64,000 bases of DNA from Desulfuromusa sp. Lineage in GTDB: Bacteria; Desulfobacterota; Desulfuromonadia; Desulfuromonadales; Geopsychrobacteraceae. The stretch is from NCBI GenBank assembly GCA_016744595.1, contig JADGEB010000009.1, positions 1-64,000 of the forward strand, written 5' to 3'. The notes below the pieces were generated by a model. The model was not told where the DNA came from, made no database searches, and saw nothing but the letters and a program-made list of their open reading frames with translations. This document shows, piece after piece, positions 1 through 9,689 of the stretch; the first letter of the stretch is position 1; the number at the start of each line of letters is the position of its first letter. The translations under genes were made by a program, and so were the position numbers.

Positions 1-279
1 GTACAATAGTACTAGAAATACAATACCAACATAAAATATAGACAAGGTACCATATAAAATAGTTTCACTTGACACACCATATTTTTCTGAATGTAAAATA
101 GTAGGGACGTCTGAATGTAGAACAACTATTGCTCCAGGAATAAGAAGTATAAATAACTTCAAAAAAACTACGATAGCAATAGGGTGAGTCCCCACACCAG
201 TAAAAACCAAGAACCTATTTCTTAAAGAATAATAAAGAAAAGATAAAAGTATAAAATATAACACAATTGAATAAATCAA
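1..279 (-). CDS. Partial membrane protein, possible O-antigen polymerase (C-terminal part beyond window)
   Basis: An open minus-strand frame runs from about 279 off the left edge (93 codons seen). The translation is very hydrophobic, with a first membrane segment (IYSIVLYFILLSFLYYSL), a short loop with NRFLVFTGVGTHP, and a second segment (VVFLKLFILLIPGAIVVL). This layout is common at the start of Wzy-type O-antigen polymerases and other multi-pass glycan proteins, and its place in the O-antigen locus fits. The start is uncertain: TTG at 279 follows a GGA, while an ATG at about 291 is in another frame that stops soon. Function is inferred from position and hydrophobicity only. Confidence 0.5.
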   Translation of the reverse strand, partial: MIYSIVLYFILLSFLYYSLRNRFLVFTGVGTHPIAIVVFLKLFILLIPGAIVVLHSDVPTILHSEKYGVSSETILYGTLSIFYVGIVFLVLLY

Positions 280-331
280 AAGAACTATCCATTTTTTTAA
301 ATCAAATTACAATGTTGATTGATAAACTGAT

Positions 332-1417
332 TTATACACACCATGCCTGAATGTACTTTTCCGCTATTCTCTCATAGTCATGAACTTCTTCAACATATTG
401 CCTCGACTTATAACTTAATTCCGGCAAATCTTTCTTTCTTTCCAAAATTCCTCCTAATACTTTTTCTATATCACCAACGCAAGGTTCAATTGGTTGAACT
501 GGACATGATTCGATATCAAACTCATGTAAACACTCTATATTTCCACCACCAACAACAACTTTACCCATTGCCATACTATAAATGGCACTCACTCCATAAG
601 ATAATGAATAAGTTTGATCTAGAACAATATTTACCTTACGCAATAACTGTAAATATTTATCCAATGGCATCCTACCATCAATTATGATCTCCACATCATT
701 AGGGTATTTGTTTCTAATATTCTCCATTGCTTGACGAATCAAGGGTGTTCCTTTTATGCCATCTTTGTTTAACCCATGAAAAAAAATGAGTTTTTTACCA
801 ACTTTTGTGTCCTGATACTCAATTTCTTTGATATTCATAGGGATCGGTATCGTTGGGCAGAGCTTTTCATAACAAATATCCCTATAACCTTCGGCATAAA
901 GATATGATATAGGAATATACCCATCTATTTCCCCCAGAAGAAAAGAATTATAACGCCTACCATCTGCTGTTTGGCTCCAGAGAGTACCGAACCTTTTCAC
1001 TGTTTCTTCATAGAACTGTGGATATATGTATTTATTCTGCAGAAAATCAGCAATTACAGAATTTGCATCTGCTGAGCCGGCACCAACCAAAAATATTTTC
1101 CCATTTTTCCTTAATAAGTTCTTAATAAGCCACTCATTCAAACCAAAATGACGTGGAAAAATGACTGGAGACATTAATTGAACGATATCATACCCCTCCA
1201 GAGTAGGCACAATTCTTGATAGCCGTGCTGCCTTTTCAAAATAGCCCAGCACACCTTTAAATTGAGAACTCCAGTTCAAATCTGCCGGAATTTTTTTCCA
1301 AGCATCTCCACCCGAAGCAACAACAACTTCATGACCTAATACTTGCAAGCCTTCTTTCAAATTTTTGTGCAGAGCACTAAATTCACCCAATAATAATATT
1401 TTCACGTTATAGCTCAC
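332..1417 (-). CDS. Glycosyltransferase, GT-B fold
   Basis: A 361-residue protein with the shape of a GT-B (GT4-like) glycosyltransferase. It starts with KILLLGEFSALHKNLKEGL, where a nucleotide-sugar enzyme has its first strand and glycine loop, and ends with a donor-site region (residues about 265-300: NIVLDQTYSLSYGVSAI, then MAMGKVVVGG). The usual E-x7-E pair is not obvious, so it may be a divergent family. It has no membrane segment and should act at the cytoplasmic face on an undecaprenyl-linked O-unit. It follows the wzx gene. The start is GTG at 1417 or GTG at 1405; neither has a clear Shine-Dalgarno. Donor and acceptor cannot be told. Confidence 0.75.
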   Translation of the reverse strand: MSYNVKILLLGEFSALHKNLKEGLQVLGHEVVVASGGDAWKKIPADLNWSSQFKGVLGYFEKAARLSRIVPTLEGYDIVQLMSPVIFPRHFGLNEWLIKNLLRKNGKIFLVGAGSADANSVIADFLQNKYIYPQFYEETVKRFGTLWSQTADGRRYNSFLLGEIDGYIPISYLYAEGYRDICYEKLCPTIPIPMNIKEIEYQDTKVGKKLIFFHGLNKDGIKGTPLIRQAMENIRNKYPNDVEIIIDGRMPLDKYLQLLRKVNIVLDQTYSLSYGVSAIYSMAMGKVVVGGGNIECLHEFDIESCPVQPIEPCVGDIEKVLGGILERKKDLPELSYKSRQYVEEVHDYERIAEKYIQAWCV

Positions 1418-1441
1418 TTATGGTGTTTTGCGATATCTTGT

Positions 1442-2689
1442 TTACTTGAAAGCTAGTCTCTTCATAAGAAAAATCATGGCTATTAAATAAAATAGATAGT
1501 TACAAGCATACGCTTGAACGACGCCAACCAATCCAAATGAATTAATTAAGACTAAAGATAATGTTATGAACGAAAGGCCAAAGAACATTTCAACGATAAT
1601 AAATGTTCTCGTCATAGCCTTTGCTAACATCAAATATGAAAGTAAAAAACTTGCAATCTTGAGAACATCGCCAAGAAGCTGAAAAAAGAACAATTGCCTA
1701 ATGGGCATAAAGTCAGAAGTAAATAGGACAAGGATAATAAAATCCCGTAAAAAAAATATACTTATTGCAGCGGTCATCACTATTGGCATAATGATCTTAT
1801 ACCCTTGCAATATTTCATTTCTAAGAGCTAGTTTTTCAGTAATTTCCGAAAGCCTTGGCAAATAATAAACACTCAGTGTAGATGTAACAACCGTAAGGTA
1901 GGCAGTAGATATAAACCAAATTGCCTGCCAGTGACCAGCAGCGTCCCACCCCAAATTTTCCCCAATATACTCCCTGACGATCATATGCATAAGGGGGAGC
2001 TTAATGCCCGAAACCAGTGCCATTGCAGTAAAACCAAATAGTTTTCTGGCCTCTGTTTTATCAAAGCTCTGCCTAAAGTTAGCTAGCTGAATCACAGGGT
2101 GCTTACGAAGCATAAACAGGACAACAAAAAAGATAACAGACTGGTTGGTTGCAAGGGCTATCAATACGCCATCAAGCCCCATATATACAGCTAAGACGGA
2201 CGTAAAGACCAATGCATAAAGACTTTGAAAAATATTGACTTTTATAAAAGTCTTAATATTTTTAAGGCCATTAAGGATGGAAAGAAGGAGGTTATTGAGG
2301 ACAAACAGAACAATGGTTAAGGCAAATATCAAAAATACGTAGCTATAGTCGGATGTCTTAAGAAATACAGTTGAAAGGTAAGGTGCTGCAACAAAAATGA
2401 AGCAGCCGACGATCAGGGAACAAATAATACTGATGCGCGCAGCAGTGCTGAATAACAGGGGAATTCTTGGGTCATCCTTGCCATATTCAGCAGTGTACTT
2501 GGTTATCCCGCTATTAAGCGCTCCACGAGCAGCCAACATCGCAAGTTGAGTAAAATTTCTGAATTGTCCAATGAGTGCTAGGCCCGTGGGACCAACATAC
2601 ACAGCCACGGCCTTGTTTATCACTAGCCCCGAAACCATTTTAATAACAGTAGCAACAAAGCTAAGAGCTGAGGTTTTAATTAAATTCAT
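1442..2689 (-). CDS. wzx: O-antigen flippase (Wzx/WzxE-type)
   Basis: A MATE/MVF-superfamily polysaccharide transporter of about 415 residues with some 12 hydrophobic segments. The N-terminal region ([17 protein letters not shown], then [19 protein letters not shown]) closely resembles WzxE-type lipid III / O-antigen translocases. It is expected to flip the undecaprenyl-diphosphate-linked O-unit across the inner membrane. The frame is open to a TTG at 2704, but the ATG at 2689 is the more natural start; it lies inside the end of the upstream aminotransferase gene (14-bp overlap), suggesting translational coupling. Confidence 0.85.
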   Translation of the reverse strand: MNLIKTSALSFVATVIKMVSGLVINKAVAVYVGPTGLALIGQFRNFTQLAMLAARGALNSGITKYTAEYGKDDPRIPLLFSTAARISIICSLIVGCFIFVAAPYLSTVFLKTSDYSYVFLIFALTIVLFVLNNLLLSILNGLKNIKTFIKVNIFQSLYALVFTSVLAVYMGLDGVLIALATNQSVIFFVVLFMLRKHPVIQLANFRQSFDKTEARKLFGFTAMALVSGIKLPLMHMIVREYIGENLGWDAAGHWQAIWFISTAYLTVVTSTLSVYYLPRLSEITEKLALRNEILQGYKIIMPIVMTAAISIFFLRDFIILVLFTSDFMPIRQLFFFQLLGDVLKIASFLLSYLMLAKAMTRTFIIVEMFFGLSFITLSLVLINSFGLVGVVQAYACNYLFYLIAMIFLMKRLAFK

Positions 2690-3791
2690 TGACTGCTTCG
2701 ACAACTTTATTTACATCTGTGGTACACATGATAGGACTTATTGGTAGACTTAATACTTCTTTATGAATTGCTTCAGTGATCGGACAACTACATGTTTCCC
2801 AGTGACGATACGCCTTCTGTTTATGGGGGGGAACAGGATAATGTATCTGAGTTTGAATACCGTGCTCAGATAAATAATGCTGCAACTGATCGCGATAAAT
2901 TGTTCGAACAACAAAGAGGTGCCAAACATGTCCTGGCATTTTTGCGGCATGCAGATAACCAATAGTAGGCAGCACAATATCTGAATGCTTTATATTCTCC
3001 AGATAATATTCAGCAATTGCTTGACGGCATAGATTATCGGCATCAAGACGAGCTAACTTAACACGAAGGATAGCCGCCTGAATTTCATCGAGTCGTGAAT
3101 TGGATCCTTGATAATCATTCATATACTTTTTACTAGAGCCATAATTTGCCAAAGCGCGAATGACTTCTGCCAACTCGCCATCATCAGTCGTTACAGCACC
3201 ACCGTCACCTAATGCGCCTAGGTTTTTACCAGGATAAAAACTATGACCGGCGGCATGTCCCAAGGCTCCGGTTCGCTTTGACCCACAATAGGCACCTGCT
3301 GCTTGAGCATTGTCTTCGATAAGCTTTAGACTATACTTTTCAACTAGACTCTTTATTTCATGATGCATTGCATTTTGACCATACAGATGTACAAGCATAA
3401 TACCTTTCGTACGGTCTGTTATCTTTTCTTCAATCAATAGCGGATTAATATTATAAGTACCATTATCCGGTTCCACCAAAACAGGAACTAGTCGATTCTC
3501 AGTTATAGCTAAGATGGATGCAATATAAGTATTGGCCGGCACAATGATTTCATCACCCTCGCACATAACTCCCAGCTCTATATATGCCTTTAAAATCAAC
3601 CGAAGTGCATCGAGTCCATTCGCCACACCAATACAATGTTGTGTGGTGATATATTCGCCATATTCCCGCTCAAATGCTTCGACTTCATCCCCCAACACAT
3701 ACCAACCAGAATCAAGAACGCGCTTGATAGCTTGTGACAGCTCAGGTTCATAACTGTTATTTATAGCCTGTAAATCAAGAAACTTAATCAT
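2676..3791 (-). CDS. fdtB: dTDP-3-oxo-6-deoxyhexose aminotransferase (FdtB/QdtB type)
   Basis: A 371-residue DegT/DnrJ/EryC1 (fold type I, PLP) sugar aminotransferase. The PLP-binding lysine is in [18 protein letters not shown] at about residue 189, and the Asp that holds the pyridine nitrogen is in IEDNAQAAG at about residue 160. With an FdtA-type isomerase and RmlAB nearby, the likely reaction is glutamate-dependent amination at C3 of dTDP-3-oxo-6-deoxyhexose, giving dTDP-Fuc3N or dTDP-Qui3N. The sequence alone does not decide between the two. The acyltransferase gene ends 1 bp upstream of its start. Confidence 0.85.
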   Translation of the reverse strand: MIKFLDLQAINNSYEPELSQAIKRVLDSGWYVLGDEVEAFEREYGEYITTQHCIGVANGLDALRLILKAYIELGVMCEGDEIIVPANTYIASILAITENRLVPVLVEPDNGTYNINPLLIEEKITDRTKGIMLVHLYGQNAMHHEIKSLVEKYSLKLIEDNAQAAGAYCGSKRTGALGHAAGHSFYPGKNLGALGDGGAVTTDDGELAEVIRALANYGSSKKYMNDYQGSNSRLDEIQAAILRVKLARLDADNLCRQAIAEYYLENIKHSDIVLPTIGYLHAAKMPGHVWHLFVVRTIYRDQLQHYLSEHGIQTQIHYPVPPHKQKAYRHWETCSCPITEAIHKEVLSLPISPIMCTTDVNKVVEAVNEFN

Positions 3792-3792
3792 G

Positions 3793-4458
3793 CTAATCCA
3801 GTTTTATTTTCTTCAAAAATTTAGCCGGACTTCCAACATGTATTTCATAATCAGGGATATCATGAGTTATCAAAGAATTAGCACCAGCAACAGAGTAATT
3901 ACCAAGCTTACGTTTTTCTAAAACTTTAGCCCCCAAAGTGACATCAGAAACGTTTCCAATAGTGACATAAGAACTGGTAATTGAACCGACTGAGAAATGA
4001 CAAAGTGCTCCGACAGTTGTATTATGACCAATCAGGGCATTTGCCAATACCAAAGAACATTTTCCAATATGTGCAGCTGGTCCGATATAGCTGTTTGACA
4101 TGACAAGAACACCAGGCTCCAAAACAGCATTATCAGCGACAAAAGCAGTTTTGTGAACGATAGTCGCAAATTTACTATCAGGTATGTTCATTTGTAAAAA
4201 AACTTCTTCACTTTTCACATTTCTGCCAATCATATGAATGGCATACATAAAAAAATAGTCTTCTTCGAGAAGTCTACCTATCTCATCAGTACCACCCAGA
4301 ACCTTATATCCGTTTATTGTTTTACCTTTTTCAAAATCATTTATAAAACCAGCAACCTCCCACTCCAAATCATTGAAGCGATTACGATTGTCTTCTATAC
4401 ATGCGGCAACAACACCTCCGTTCCCCTCTCCGCCAATAATAATAACTTTCTTATTCAT
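3793..4458 (-). CDS. Amino-sugar N-acyltransferase (NeuD/PglD family)
   Basis: A 221-residue protein of the NeuD/PglD type: an N-terminal Rossmann-like domain ([12 protein letters not shown], residues 4-15) followed by a left-handed beta-helix of hexapeptide repeats from about residue 95. The expected catalytic histidine is His145 in [11 protein letters not shown], matching the PglD active-site loop. It probably transfers an acyl group from acyl-CoA to the C3 amine made by the neighbouring aminotransferase. The two genes directly upstream, CitE-like and MaoC-like, suggest the acyl group may not be plain acetyl. It overlaps the CitE-like gene by 8 bp. Confidence 0.8.
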   Translation of the reverse strand: MNKKVIIIGGEGNGGVVAACIEDNRNRFNDLEWEVAGFINDFEKGKTINGYKVLGGTDEIGRLLEEDYFFMYAIHMIGRNVKSEEVFLQMNIPDSKFATIVHKTAFVADNAVLEPGVLVMSNSYIGPAAHIGKCSLVLANALIGHNTTVGALCHFSVGSITSSYVTIGNVSDVTLGAKVLEKRKLGNYSVAGANSLITHDIPDYEIHVGSPAKFLKKIKLD

Positions 4459-5350
4459 TAGCGCCCTCTTTCTGTTTAATGATTTGATTCTTTTTCAAAA
4501 TATTTTGAGCCATTTTAACCATTGGAGGCCCAATAAACTTTCCATTTTTAACAGCGACCCCCTTACCATCCTGTATGGCTTCAGCTGCTAACAGAAGCAT
4601 TTCTTCTGCCCATTTGATTTCTTCTGAAGTTGGTGAAAAATACTGGTGGACTAATGGAATCTCTTTGGGATTTAAAACTAGCATACCTTCGTAACCAAGC
4701 TGTTTCCCAAGCTTTAAATTTTTTTCTAGATCTTCCAAATCGTGAACTTTAATATGCACAGTGTCTATTGGAACAACCCCGCTAGCCCTTGCTCCCATTG
4801 CAATCATTGAACGTGCAGAAAAAATACTATTGCCAGCTTCATCGTGTTGACCTTGTAAATCTGTCACAAAATCTTCACAACCAAAAGCAACCGCAACCAC
4901 ACGATCACAAGCCTTACATATATCCTGAATATTGAGAACGGCACCAGCAGTTTCGATTAAAGGAATAATTTTAAAAGTACCAACAGGAAAACCTTTCTCA
5001 TACTCAATAGTTTCTAACAATTTTCCAAAAAAATATATATCTTCTCCCTGTGTTGCTTTCGGATAGGTGAATCCAGCGATACTATCAACAGTAAGCTGGT
5101 AGACATCCTTGAGGAGTTCCCCGCTTTCTCTATCATTAACCCGAGGATAAAGAGCTTTATTCGTAAATTTATCATTCTTTATAAATTCAAGAATTTGTTG
5201 CCTAGCAACCTGTTTATTCAATGTTGGCTGAACAGAATCCTCCAAGTCTAGCAATAAAACATCGGCAGTTGAGTTGGAGGCACTCTCCATCAAGCGTTTA
5301 TTATGCGCTGGAACAAACATTAAACTTCTCATCAAGTGATCAGATTTCAT
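4451..5350 (-). CDS. CitE-like CoA-ester lyase (HpcH/HpaI family)
   Basis: A 299-residue TIM-barrel protein of the CitE / malyl-CoA lyase family. It shows RSLMFVPAHN (8-17), LLLDLEDSV (32-40), PRVN (69-72), IPLIETAGAV (129-138) with the metal-binding Glu, FGCEDF (156-161) with the second acidic pair, and LNPKE near 226. Family members cleave or form beta-hydroxyacyl-CoA esters such as malyl-CoA, beta-methylmalyl-CoA and citramalyl-CoA. There are no citrate lyase subunits nearby. It overlaps the MaoC-like gene upstream by 11 bp and the acyltransferase downstream by 8 bp, so the three are probably translated together. Confidence 0.8.
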   Translation of the reverse strand: MKSDHLMRSLMFVPAHNKRLMESASNSTADVLLLDLEDSVQPTLNKQVARQQILEFIKNDKFTNKALYPRVNDRESGELLKDVYQLTVDSIAGFTYPKATQGEDIYFFGKLLETIEYEKGFPVGTFKIIPLIETAGAVLNIQDICKACDRVVAVAFGCEDFVTDLQGQHDEAGNSIFSARSMIAMGARASGVVPIDTVHIKVHDLEDLEKNLKLGKQLGYEGMLVLNPKEIPLVHQYFSPTSEEIKWAEEMLLLAAEAIQDGKGVAVKNGKFIGPPMVKMAQNILKKNQIIKQKEGANE

Positions 5351-5810
5351 TACAACACCTTTTTTTTATTAAAACTTTCCTTTTAAAACTTAGAACATTA
5401 TCTCCATTTTGATTGTAGGCAACAGTTTCAACATAAATTATCCCACGATCTCTTTTTGTTTTCGATGGCAAGCAGTCAAGAATTGTTGTTTTTGCATAAA
5501 GAGTATCATTAATAAATACAGGGGCAAGATGGTTTATCTCCTCATAACCCAGATTAGCGATTGCTTTGCCACTAATATCAGGGACAGAGAACCCAACAAC
5601 AAGGCTAAAAACATATGTTCCAACAACAAGAATTTTTTCGTGTTGGTTTTTTTTGGCATATTCAATATTTGTATGCACAGGATGATGATTCATTGTTAAT
5701 AGTGAAAATAAATTATTGTCACTTTCAAGGACTGTTTTTGATGTTGAGTGGGAGATAACATCACCTTTGTTAAAATCATCATAATAACGACCTATTTCAA
5801 AAATATTCAT
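5340..5810 (-). CDS. MaoC-like hydratase, mesaconyl-CoA hydratase type
   Basis: A hot-dog-fold protein of about 156 residues from the ATG at 5810 (AGAGG 7-10 bp upstream); a longer reading from a TTG at 5846 is less likely. Its pattern, with GRYYDDFNKGDVISHS near the start, then LLTMNHHPVHTN, VVGFSVPD and ANLGYEEI, matches the MaoC subgroup that includes mesaconyl-CoA hydratases. Known members hydrate alpha,beta-unsaturated acyl-CoAs or do the reverse. In the ethylmalonyl-CoA pathway such an enzyme works with a CitE-family lyase, which is exactly its overlapping neighbour here. A role in making an acyl donor for the O-antigen is inference. Confidence 0.75.
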   Translation of the reverse strand: MNIFEIGRYYDDFNKGDVISHSTSKTVLESDNNLFSLLTMNHHPVHTNIEYAKKNQHEKILVVGTYVFSLVVGFSVPDISGKAIANLGYEEINHLAPVFINDTLYAKTTILDCLPSKTKRDRGIIYVETVAYNQNGDNVLSFKRKVLIKKRCCNEI

Positions 5811-5857
5811 GCCGTAGCCTCTTTTGATAAAAGATTCAACTAACAACCTTTAAATAA

Positions 5858-6271
5858 CTAATTCTGAGGTTCAATCAAACAGTTACAATAATCATCATAA
5901 TTCCTGATATAATCATCTTCATCGTAATGATTACTAGCTAGCACCATCAAAACACAATCCGGCGTAAAATCGAACATTTCACGCCAGATCATCTGACCGA
6001 CATAAAGGCCATTGACTGGGCTATCAAGTTTTACAATATTTTTTTCACAACCGTTATCCAATAGAATCTTACAACTTCCACTGGTACAAACAAGAACTTG
6101 CTCCAGAGACTTATGTGCATGGTAACCACGACGTACACCTGCTTTAGTACCATAAATGTAGTACACCCTTTTAATATCAAACGGGATACTTTTGTTAGCC
6201 TCAAGAGCAATCAAGGAACCTCTGTGATCCCCCAATGCATCAAACTTTATAGTTTTCACATCTGAACTCAT
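5858..6271 (-). CDS. fdtA: dTDP-4-oxo-6-deoxyglucose 3,4-ketoisomerase (FdtA/QdtA type)
   Basis: A 137-residue single-domain cupin of the WxcM-like family. The characteristic region [18 protein letters not shown] (about residues 45-62) carries the active-site histidines, followed by [11 protein letters not shown] and MIWREMFDF. Family members convert dTDP-4-oxo-6-deoxyglucose to the 3-oxo sugar, of galacto (FdtA, Fuc3N) or gluco (QdtA, Qui3N) configuration. It sits between rmlA (4-bp ATGA overlap) and the acyl-CoA/aminotransferase genes, in pathway order. Which stereoisomer it makes cannot be decided by eye. Confidence 0.85.
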   Translation of the reverse strand: MSSDVKTIKFDALGDHRGSLIALEANKSIPFDIKRVYYIYGTKAGVRRGYHAHKSLEQVLVCTSGSCKILLDNGCEKNIVKLDSPVNGLYVGQMIWREMFDFTPDCVLMVLASNHYDEDDYIRNYDDYCNCLIEPQN

Positions 6272-7140
6272 GTAGTTTCCTTAACGATATTCTCAAGGTA
6301 TTGCCCATAGCCACTTTTATTCAGGGATCTTGCTATTTCGATGATTTTTTCTGTACTCATCCAGCTATTGCGCCATGCGATCTCTTCCAGGCAAGCAATT
6401 TTATATCCCTGCCGTGTTTCGATTGTCTCCACAAACCGGGATGCATCCAACATGCTTTCGTGCGTACCAGTATCCAACCAGGCAAAACCGCGACCCAGCA
6501 ATTCCACATGCAATTTTCCACGTCGAAGATATTCTTGATTAATGCTGGTAATCTCAAGCTCACCCCGGTCTGATGGTTTGACTTGTTTAGCAATTTCCAC
6601 TACATCATTGTCGTAAAAATAGAGACCCGTCACTGCAAAGTGTGATTTGGGTTGATCTGGTTTCTCTTCAATAGAGATAGCCCGCAACTGCTTATCAAAC
6701 TCAACGACACCAAAATTCTGAGGATCTCTTACCTGATATCCAAATACCGAAGCTCCAGTCGTACGATTAACAGCTTCACGCAGCTTAGGAGTAAATCCCT
6801 GTCCATAAAAAATATTGTCCCCTAGCACCAAACAAACAGAATCCTGTTTAATGAACTTTTCACCAATAATAAACGCCTGTGCCAAACCCTCGGGACGAGG
6901 CTGGACAGCATACGAAAGACAAATACCGAACTGGCTGCCGTCGCCGAGTAGACGCTGAAAACCAGACTGATCTTCAGGTGTAGTTATTATCAATACATCC
7001 TGTATCCCCGCCAACATTAACACCGACAGTGGATAATAGATCATCGGTTTATCATAAATAGGTAACAGTTGCTTAGATACACCCTTAGTAATCGGATGTA
7101 ACCTTGTACCGGAACCTCCGGCCAAAATAATACCTTTCAT
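6268..7140 (-). CDS. rmlA: Glucose-1-phosphate thymidylyltransferase
   Basis: A 290-residue nucleotidyltransferase of full family length. The N-terminus [20 protein letters not shown] is the classic RmlA signature, followed by [17 protein letters not shown] and, further on, [10 protein letters not shown] and the product-site region ITSINQEYL. It makes dTDP-glucose from glucose-1-phosphate and dTTP, the first step to the dTDP-amino sugar. An AAGGAT Shine-Dalgarno precedes the ATG. rmlB ends 8 bp upstream, so rmlB-rmlA-fdtA form one transcription unit. Confidence 0.95.
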   Translation of the reverse strand: MKGIILAGGSGTRLHPITKGVSKQLLPIYDKPMIYYPLSVLMLAGIQDVLIITTPEDQSGFQRLLGDGSQFGICLSYAVQPRPEGLAQAFIIGEKFIKQDSVCLVLGDNIFYGQGFTPKLREAVNRTTGASVFGYQVRDPQNFGVVEFDKQLRAISIEEKPDQPKSHFAVTGLYFYDNDVVEIAKQVKPSDRGELEITSINQEYLRRGKLHVELLGRGFAWLDTGTHESMLDASRFVETIETRQGYKIACLEEIAWRNSWMSTEKIIEIARSLNKSGYGQYLENIVKETT

Positions 7141-7148
7141 AGTTATCC

Positions 7149-8216
7149 TTATCCAGTCACTCCAAGACGTTGCCGCTGATAGCTGCCATCTTGCACACTA
7201 CGACACCATTCAAGGTTATTTAAATACCATTGAACGGTCTTGCGAATCCCAGTTTCAAATGTCTCTTGTGGCACCCACCCCAGCTCTTTTTGAATTTTAC
7301 TTGCATCAATAGCATAGCGTAAATCATGACCAGGACGGTCAGTAACATACGTAATCAGTGATGAGTAATGACCGATATTGGAATTGGGCGCCAACTCATC
7401 AAGCAATTCACAAAGGATGCTCACAACTTCAACATTCTGCTTTTCGTTGTGTCCTCCAATATTGTAGGTCTCCCCGACCGATCCTTCGGAGATAACTTTA
7501 TATAATGCACGAGCATGGTCATCAACATGCAACCAATCACGAACTTGATTGCCTTTACCATAGATAGGTAAGGGCTTTCCTTCTAAAGCATTCAAGATCA
7601 TCAGCGGGATCAGTTTTTCAGGAAAATGGTAAGGACCATAATTATTTGAACAGTTAGTCAATACAGTAGGCAGGCCGTAAGTTCGTTGCCACGATCGAAC
7701 CAGATGATCAGAACTTGCCTTACTGGCTGAATATGGTGAACTGGGTGCATAAGACGTTTGCTCGGTAAACAGTTCTTCTGGATCTTCTAGATCACCATAA
7801 ACTTCATCAGTGGAGATATGGTGAAAACGAAAACGCGCCCTACAATCCATATTGAGAGCAGTCCAATAACTGCGCGCCACTTCCAATAAAGTATAAGTAC
7901 CAACTATGTTAGTTTCAATAAAAGCTGCGGGACCATCGATGGAACGATCAACGTGACTTTCTGCGGCAAGATGCATCACAGCATCAGGCTGATGTTCACT
8001 AAACACCCGTTCAAGTTCGGTTCGATTACAGATATCTACTTGTTCAAAGGAATAGCGTTGGTTAGCAGAAACATCAACAAGAGAGTCAAGATTACCAGCA
8101 TAAGTCAACTTATCTACATTGATAACAACATCTTGAGTATTTTGAATAACATAGCGAACAACAGCCGAACCAATAAAACCAGCTCCCCCAGTAATTAACA
8201 GTTTTCTATTCCGCAT
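7149..8216 (-). CDS. rmlB: dTDP-glucose 4,6-dehydratase
   Basis: An extended short-chain dehydrogenase of about 355 residues. From the ATG at 8216 it begins with [19 protein letters not shown], the NAD-binding glycine motif. Other RmlB signatures are [20 protein letters not shown] and the YSASKASSD catalytic Tyr-x3-Lys. It oxidises C4 and removes water across C5-C6 of dTDP-glucose. The frame stays open to 8276, but those extra 20 hydrophobic residues are not part of the family and GGGA lies just before 8216. No RmlC or RmlD is present, so the product goes to the amino-sugar branch rather than rhamnose within this locus. Confidence 0.95.
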   Translation of the reverse strand: MRNRKLLITGGAGFIGSAVVRYVIQNTQDVVINVDKLTYAGNLDSLVDVSANQRYSFEQVDICNRTELERVFSEHQPDAVMHLAAESHVDRSIDGPAAFIETNIVGTYTLLEVARSYWTALNMDCRARFRFHHISTDEVYGDLEDPEELFTEQTSYAPSSPYSASKASSDHLVRSWQRTYGLPTVLTNCSNNYGPYHFPEKLIPLMILNALEGKPLPIYGKGNQVRDWLHVDDHARALYKVISEGSVGETYNIGGHNEKQNVEVVSILCELLDELAPNSNIGHYSSLITYVTDRPGHDLRYAIDASKIQKELGWVPQETFETGIRKTVQWYLNNLEWCRSVQDGSYQRQRLGVTG

Positions 8217-8426
8217 CAAAATTCCCAAACTAAATAATTGATATAAAACATAAGAAACAATCAAGATTAGGCTCAAGCCTGCCCAACTTCAGCTCGCCTT
8301 CAAACAACTCGAGACCAACATCCCGGAATTAATTCAAAATTAACAGATTACCCAGGAACAACACTGGAGACGCTATTAACATCTCTAATGCTATAAACAC
8401 CCGTTCAAGAAGAATCAATTCCAACC

Positions 8427-9617
8427 TTACTGTTGCCTAACTTTAAGCGCAAACTCAGCAATAAAAGCCAATATGACCCCACCCATCAATCCTAATATCC
8501 CAGCTAAAACAAGAATGAGAGGTTTTCCTGGCCCCACTGGTGCTGAAGACCGTATTGCGACATTTAACGCCTTAGTATTCTGGTAATAATTAATTTTATT
8601 TTCTGCGGAGGCGATGGTATTTTTCTGCTGTTCCTGATCGCTTAAACGCTGAGTTTGCAACTGAATTAATTGACTTTTAGCCTCTTCTACTTTTGTCACC
8701 TGTAGTTTTCTAGCCCTCTGATTCGCAGCCAATTCACTAAATATTTCCTGTTTATTACTTTCTAAAGTTACATGTAAACGTTCCCTTAAGACTGCTAAAC
8801 GATTTTCACTCTGTTGAATATCGTTGTTTAGCACCAAAAAAGTCATGGCTTTGGTTGCATCTGTCGCTTCAGAAATTGCACTGTTTCTTTTCTCATAAGA
8901 GAATTTTAAGTTTTCTTCAATAAAGTTAATCTGCTTATCAAGCAACTTCCTTGTCTCCGCCAGTCCTACTTTATTGGCAAGAAGAAGCTCTTTCTGATCA
9001 TCATATCTGGACAATTCCATCTGAGCTGCTTCAATTTTTCTCTGATAAGACTTTTCTTTCAGCTCAAATAATTTTGGATCTTCAAGATCCTTGAGAATCA
9101 ATTTTGATCGTTGAACCAAGATTTCGTACTTTTTTTGAGGAGCAGTGATCATATTTCGATGACTGACAATAAGTGGAGCGACTACAGCTTGATGTAACTC
9201 CTTAAGGAGTAACCCATCATCAGCACTTCCCTTTGAAGTAATAAGAACAATATCACTATTTTTTTGTTCTTTAGCTTTTGTCTTGGCGATGCGGGTATTA
9301 TATTTTTTTTCTAGCTGTAAAACAGCTGCGGGGATATAAACCTTTTCAAGTTTCAACCCAACACTGGTTGAGCCTTCTATTTGAGATCGATTGATCGCAT
9401 CTTTGCCCTCGCTTAAAGCAGTGCCAACCTGTAAAGTCGTCGCATATTCGTAGATGCTTTCTGTTACATAAACATAGCTAAAGCCAGCAAGAAGACATAA
9501 AATTAAAAAGAACAACATCAACGATTTTCGCTTTACTATAATTTGGAATAATCGTACCAAATCTATTTCGTCATTCATCATTTGCAGCTTCTGATTATCA
9601 TATTCCCGCTTATCCAA
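8427..9617 (-). CDS. wzz: O-antigen chain-length determinant (Wzz family)
   Basis: A polysaccharide co-polymerase with the usual two-membrane-helix layout. An N-terminal cytoplasmic tail (EIDLVRLFQIIVKRK) leads into a helix at about 33-52 (LMLFFLILCLLAGFSYVYV); a long periplasmic region rich in predicted coiled coil follows (about 55-355); a second helix at about 368-388 is preceded by the proline/glycine motif SSAPVGPGKPL. It should set the modal length of O-antigen chains made by Wzy. The frame begins with TTG at 9617 after GGGGTG; an ATG at 9581 is the alternative. Confidence 0.85.
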   Translation of the reverse strand: MDKREYDNQKLQMMNDEIDLVRLFQIIVKRKSLMLFFLILCLLAGFSYVYVTESIYEYATTLQVGTALSEGKDAINRSQIEGSTSVGLKLEKVYIPAAVLQLEKKYNTRIAKTKAKEQKNSDIVLITSKGSADDGLLLKELHQAVVAPLIVSHRNMITAPQKKYEILVQRSKLILKDLEDPKLFELKEKSYQRKIEAAQMELSRYDDQKELLLANKVGLAETRKLLDKQINFIEENLKFSYEKRNSAISEATDATKAMTFLVLNNDIQQSENRLAVLRERLHVTLESNKQEIFSELAANQRARKLQVTKVEEAKSQLIQLQTQRLSDQEQQKNTIASAENKINYYQNTKALNVAIRSSAPVGPGKPLILVLAGILGLMGGVILAFIAEFALKVRQQ

Positions 9618-9689
9618 CTTGACACCCCATTTAAGAAAAACTTCAAAATTTTCATGCCTACTTTGTTACAAGTCCAAGCCAATGGCTAA

